From: Datisca glomerata
Lineage: Eukaryota; Streptophyta; Magnoliopsida; Cucurbitales; Datiscaceae
Assembly: GCA_003255025.1 (NCBI GenBank)
Contig: QANY01005406.1
Span: 452,215-516,214, forward strand
Direction: 5' to 3'
DNA length: 64,000 bases
Part shown: in pieces, positions 59,773-64,000 of the stretch
Numbering within the stretch: the stretch's first letter is position 1
Layout of the letters: the number at the start of each line of letters is the position of its first letter
The notes under the pieces: model-generated
Told to the model about the DNA's origin: nothing
What the model saw: only the letters and a program-made list of their open reading frames with translations
Database searches by the model: none
Made by a program: the position numbers and the translations under genes

Positions 59773-62618
59773 GCAACAATAGCTCTCAAATCTATTACAT
59801 GCAAAAATTACCTCTTTTAATTTATATATTTTTAAGTTAATAGTATAGTTACTATTTTGCCCTTTACTTTCTTTAAAAACAGATTCAATGTTGCACTAAC
59901 TAATTGAAAAAAAGTATTCTTCCTCAATCAAATCTCAACAATTTGCAGAATATTTTTCTATTCGTGCACGGGCAAACTGGTTGCAGGGTTTGGAGTTGCT
60001 ACACACTCAATTAGCTTCATATTTTTTTTTCTATTTTGTTGCTCTACTTTATCTCTGATGAAGAAACAAGACTACATTTGGCTTTTTCTGTTGATCGATT
60101 AGGCTTTTTTTTGTATGGTTTTGTCTTCATTCAACAAGGCTGGGTAAAAGGCCAAGTGCTATTGAGGCGTGTTTGAGAAGCTTAGGGCAAGTATTCATTT
60201 GTGCATTTCCTTCTAAGGTCATTTTTGCGAGTTTGAGAGACATGTTGCTTCTGCTTTGTTCAAGATGGATGAGTCCCATACTTGACTATGCTCAGTCCAT
60301 CTCCTCTATATTGGAGTTCGTCGATATTATTGCTGCTGGTTGCAGTGATGAACTGTTGTTGATGATAAGTTTGGACAAGTGGGCCGACTTGTTTGACTGT
60401 GAAATGGATGCCATTTTTGGAATCAAGCAAAGATGAGAAGAAGGTAGGAGGAACGTGGATACAATTGGGAGCAAAATCGCTCTGTGATTGACACCAGGGA
60501 AACTTAAATGAGAGTTCACGATTTTTTTAAGGAGGGGTCTTTTGATTGAGGAAAAAATATTTGTCAATAGGAAAGCAATTAAAATTTAAGGAGATGTGTC
60601 TTAAAATTATTGGACCAAATAGTGAGGGGAAGACAATTGGTATTGAGTCATTCTATGTACCTCCCATGTATTGGTAAACGAGCAAAATATGTGTGGTTTA
60701 ATAACCTGATTATAAATTGTAAATATATTGTTAACCTAGGGATTTTGTATATGTAACATACTCTAATGAATATTAATTTCAACACTGTTAGTCTTGTGTA
60801 TCCATTTTCTCTGAAAATGATATTATGTAGTGGAACAATTAATTTCTTTATATCGTCATGTTGATATTGAACAAAAAATGTGTGTGGTTAACAATAATTT
60901 TTAAGTTGTAAACATATTACTAACATGTGCAGTCTACATATGCAACATACTATGATTATTGATTAATTTTTTATGCGAATTAAATAGTAATGTATCTGGC
61001 CATATTTTATTTGTTTTTATTTTATGATGAAATATTATTCAACAAAAATCGTGGAACATCATGTATTTTTTGGAAAAAAAAATTGAATAGTATATAGTAT
61101 AATGTATTCTTAAAAATTAAATAAAAGTGAGATTATTAATGTCAAATCCATTTCATGTTATCTTAAACTTGATGTTCATTTTTTATTTGTAAAATTATTT
61201 TTAATTTATTAATAAACTTCAACTTATTATGTTTATGTACATACTAATTATACCGACATATAAATATAGCATCACTAACGTTTCTAAAGCTGTGTTGAAA
61301 TTCAATTATATTTTAAATTATATTATTCAATTTTGAAAAGGATGATCACTTTTCTATATTAAAACATATTATTAGAAAGTTATAGTCATTTTATAACTCT
61401 TTAAATAATGTACTATAATTCAGTCAAAATTATTAAATAAAATTATCTCAATTTTTTTATTTTTTCAAAATCATTAATGCCTATTTTCAATTTATCACCT
61501 ATAGTCTATCTATATTATATATAAAAGTATAAAAGTTACGGAAATATTTTTTGACAATACTACGTCCAACTACGTTTGAAATTTTTCACATTATTCTTAA
61601 ACTTAAAATTAAACAATAGTACATTAATGATTTTAATCATTTTTTAAATTATCATCTTTAAGAATGTTTTCACCTCATTATTGCTATCTAAAATACAAAA
61701 AGACAAAGCGAATGATCGTCTCAATTTAACTTGGTATTTCTTTAGCTAATTATTTGAGATGGCATAAATTACAAGAGTATCTTAAAAATTAATGAAAGAA
61801 AATTAATATTAGGCACATTAATCAAATATATTTTTCTATACATAATTTGTTTTACTTTATTTGACTCGAATTATTTTTTCATTGTCGTGTATATCATTAT
61901 ATACCTCCACGTGGATAAATTTTATGAATGAGTTAAAATACCATAGAAAAATATTTGACTAGTATATATAAATATGGATAAGTGGAGAGAAATATATTTA
62001 GACATAAGTTGCCCTCACTACTTCTTAAATTTCCTAGATTGTCCTTCAAAAATATAAAAATGAAATATTATTAGTTTCAAAATAAATGATTATTACACTT
62101 TTAACTTTTTAGACAATAATGTCTAAACTACATTAGAAATTCTTAGATTGTTCTTTACATACATAATAATTAAATATTTTAAATTATTTATGTAGCGCCA
62201 TGAACATTTATGCAATAACACTTCTAATTATATCTTATATCTTTGTTTGTTATACTGTAAAACGTTTTTTTTTCAATGAAATCAATTGCATAATTTAAAT
62301 TTGTTAACATAAAATATCTTAAGATTATGAAATGAAATTAGGACGTAGGGAAAAATGTAAAAGAAAAAAATTAAATTATTTTATTAGTTAATATTTCTTA
62401 TTAAATACACTATAAGTAATTGTATATATTTGGATGAAATCTATTATGTTTTATAAATTACACTAACAATTAATAATCTAAATATTTTTTTGCACTTTTA
62501 ACCGTTGAATTTTAATACATTTCACTTTTGAGGCACTAGTTTTTAGTTTAATTTTTATTAATTTAGTTTATAAAACATTTATGAACTATTAGTTTTAAAA
62601 ATAACTATTAGTAATACT
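59773..62618. other. AT-rich intergenic DNA
   Basis: No certain gene. An 87-aa frame at 60173-60436 (Leu/Ser-rich, with LDKWADLFDCEMDAIFG) has no start context or homologue I can name. A possible Helitron 5' end (A then TCTATATTATATATAAAAG) begins at 61509 without a matching 3' end. The remainder is extremely AT-rich. Confidence 0.45.
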
Positions 62619-62672
62619 GCGAGTGGTGGATTCACAATCCACTACCTTGATCCACTTGGCTACACCCGTTCC
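62619..62672 (-). pseudogene. Organelle-type trnH-GUG fragment in nuclear DNA
   Basis: On the minus strand this matches most of the plastid-type tRNA-His: TGTAGCCAAGTGGATCAAGG, then AGTGGATTGTGAATCCACCA with the GTG anticodon. The 3' part of the tRNA (T arm and acceptor) is replaced by unrelated AT-rich DNA beyond 62619, and several substitutions are present. Plant mitochondria also carry this plastid-derived gene, so the donor could be either organelle. Confidence 0.8.
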
Positions 62673-62995
62673 TACCCCTGCACAAGTTTCAGTCTCTATT
62701 TACGATCAGATCCTTAATCCCCTATAACCGCTATCAAAGAGAAGCTTTTTCCTATACTATAGTTGCAAGTTTTATATGTTGTATTTTGGAATTAGAGGAA
62801 GCAAAGCTTCAACAAGTAGAAGCTTCCTGGCAAAGCTTCAAATAAAGAAGTTGGGTTGTTCACTTCATTGATTTGACTTCACTTTACTTAAGATTAAAGA
62901 TAGAGGTAGGCGAGCGGTGAAGGCTCGTTTAGTAGACAGCAAGCTACGGCTGCGAAATTGTCCAAGAAAGATTCTCACATACTCATTTTAGATTA
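62673..62995. other. Possible organelle-derived flank of the trnH fragment
   Basis: About 320 bp next to the tRNA fragment is less AT-rich and unlike its surroundings, with AAGCTTC words (62805-62845) and GGCGAGCGGTGAAGGCTCG near 62910. I read it as part of the same organelle insertion, more probably mitochondrial. I see no plastid psbA sequence in it. Confidence 0.45.
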
Positions 62996-63920
62996 TAGAT
63001 AAATTGAATGTGTTGTCTCAATTATGTGTTCTCAAAACATGTATGTTGCCACGTCATAGTAGTACTCAACATTATAATTCTACATGTATAACATTATAGT
63101 TTGGGCATGTACTATAGATTAGACTTGCCTAATCTTCGAAAAACTATTTCATAGTGTTGTATTCATATTTATATTATTTTTCTCACGTCTATTTTTTTCT
63201 TTTAATGAGGGGTGTTATTTGGTATATTTGAGTCTTTGATTTTTCTTTTCATGTTTTAGATATGTTTGACGTGTTTTTTAGTGTCTACAAACTAAAAATA
63301 TATGTTTTAAGTAATAACTTATCCAGAACATTAAGAAAAACACCAATAATATGTTGGTTCAGTGATAATATACGATATCACACCTAGAGAAATTATTGTA
63401 TATACCGGCCACAATATTATTTGAGACTCATATCATTTAATTCTGATCATTGATTTAGATCTTAACGGTTAGAAAGACAGATATAAAAAATAAACTAATT
63501 TTTAAATTTTTTTTTAAATCAAAACAGATCTTAACCGTCATTTTTTAATCTAACGTCTACATTATAGTCGCGAGTATCAATAATTTCTCATCATACCTAT
63601 ACATATCACATATGGGTTCAAATTCCCAAACTCTTTGATGTGACATCATTTCTTAGATGAGGCCAACAATAACTTTTGAGAGAAAAAATGCTCACACTTT
63701 GCAAAAGAAATAAGTAAAGGAGACGTTTAATTCTGAAGGATTATTTGGATAAATATACCATTTTCATTTTTATTAAAATTTGTATACCCATCTTTTAAAA
63801 CTCAGAATTTTATATCCCTGATCCACCATTATCAACATTAAGTAATTGCAACTCTCACTTTCTTCATCATTTCATATCTTTTTCTCATGCAAAGATCAAA
63901 TCGACCATGGTTGACATATA
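62996..63920. other. AT-rich intergenic DNA
   Basis: No gene or element end recognised. Confidence 0.5.
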
Positions 63921-63924
63921 CCCA

Positions 63925-64000
63925 CTCCCCCACTCTTAACTCCCCCACTCTTAACTCCCCCACTCTTAACTCCCCCACTCTTAACGCGCCCACTCTTAAC
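63925..64000. repeat. 15-bp tandem repeat at window edge
   Basis: Five units of CTCCCCCACTCTTAA in direct tandem; the last visible unit is altered (CGCGCCCACTCTTAA). The array runs off the window, so its size and nature (minisatellite or satellite start) are unknown. Confidence 0.85.

Noticed and set aside
60173..60436. 87-aa plus-strand frame
   Set aside because: No recognisable family, no convincing splice or leader signals; kept only as a remark in the intergenic entry.
61509..61966. Complete Helitron from TCTATATTATATATAAAAG to CTAGT
   Set aside because: The 5' end is typical, but no GC hairpin lies just before the CTAGT at about 61962, so no full element is called.

Overview
The window is nuclear DNA of a eudicot plant. 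It is AT-rich, its genes are cut by GT-AG introns, and about half of it is transposon. The protein families are plant ones: a plant-type lipin phosphatase, an RS2Z splicing factor with two zinc knuckles, and a KAONASHI-type MULE. I cannot name the species. All coordinates and exon joins come from reading the sequence by hand; no alignment was run.

Six host genes look intact. On the minus strand: an 18-exon coiled-coil protein of unknown function (810-8087, 655 aa), a phosphatidate phosphatase of the PAH/lipin family (13053-17485, 863 aa, with a 5'-UTR intron), a small basic single-exon protein (38715-39122) and a four-exon type I membrane protein (54049-55810, 223 aa). On the plus strand: an RS2Z-type SR splicing factor (47521-49714, 307 aa) and a YkgJ-like cysteine-cluster protein (50899-51797, 170 aa). 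A seventh locus (52849-53449) is two overlapping reading frames that look like one frameshifted gene. Intron phase closes correctly in every multi-exon model.

The DNA between the genes is a layered transposon record. It holds three broken LINEs (18.7-21.6, 22.0-24.7, 35.5-37.3 kb), a degenerate KAONASHI-like MULE of about 8.5 kb (26.8-35.3 kb), two solo LTRs of one family (9752-11952 and 44163-46015), and a CACTA element (41364-46942) that contains the second of these. There is also a 412-bp hAT element with a perfect 8-bp target duplication (40881-41292), a 3.45-kb hAT element (56314-59764, perfect 8-bp duplication) that contains a third, unrelated solo LTR (56706-58914, perfect 5-bp duplication), and a 925-bp Helitron (39424-40348) lying exactly at the junction of an older tandem repeat.

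The most unusual feature is in the MULE. Seven arrays of a short palindromic motif (TACACGA / TCGTGTA) fill its introns and flanks and nothing else in the window. Its Ulp1-like protease has lost the catalytic Asp, and its transposase has lost the first catalytic Asp and carries an in-frame 42-bp duplication. A block in the first coding intron of the RS2Z gene looks like a conserved regulatory or poison exon. A fragment of organellar trnH lies near 62.6 kb, and the window ends inside a 15-bp tandem array.
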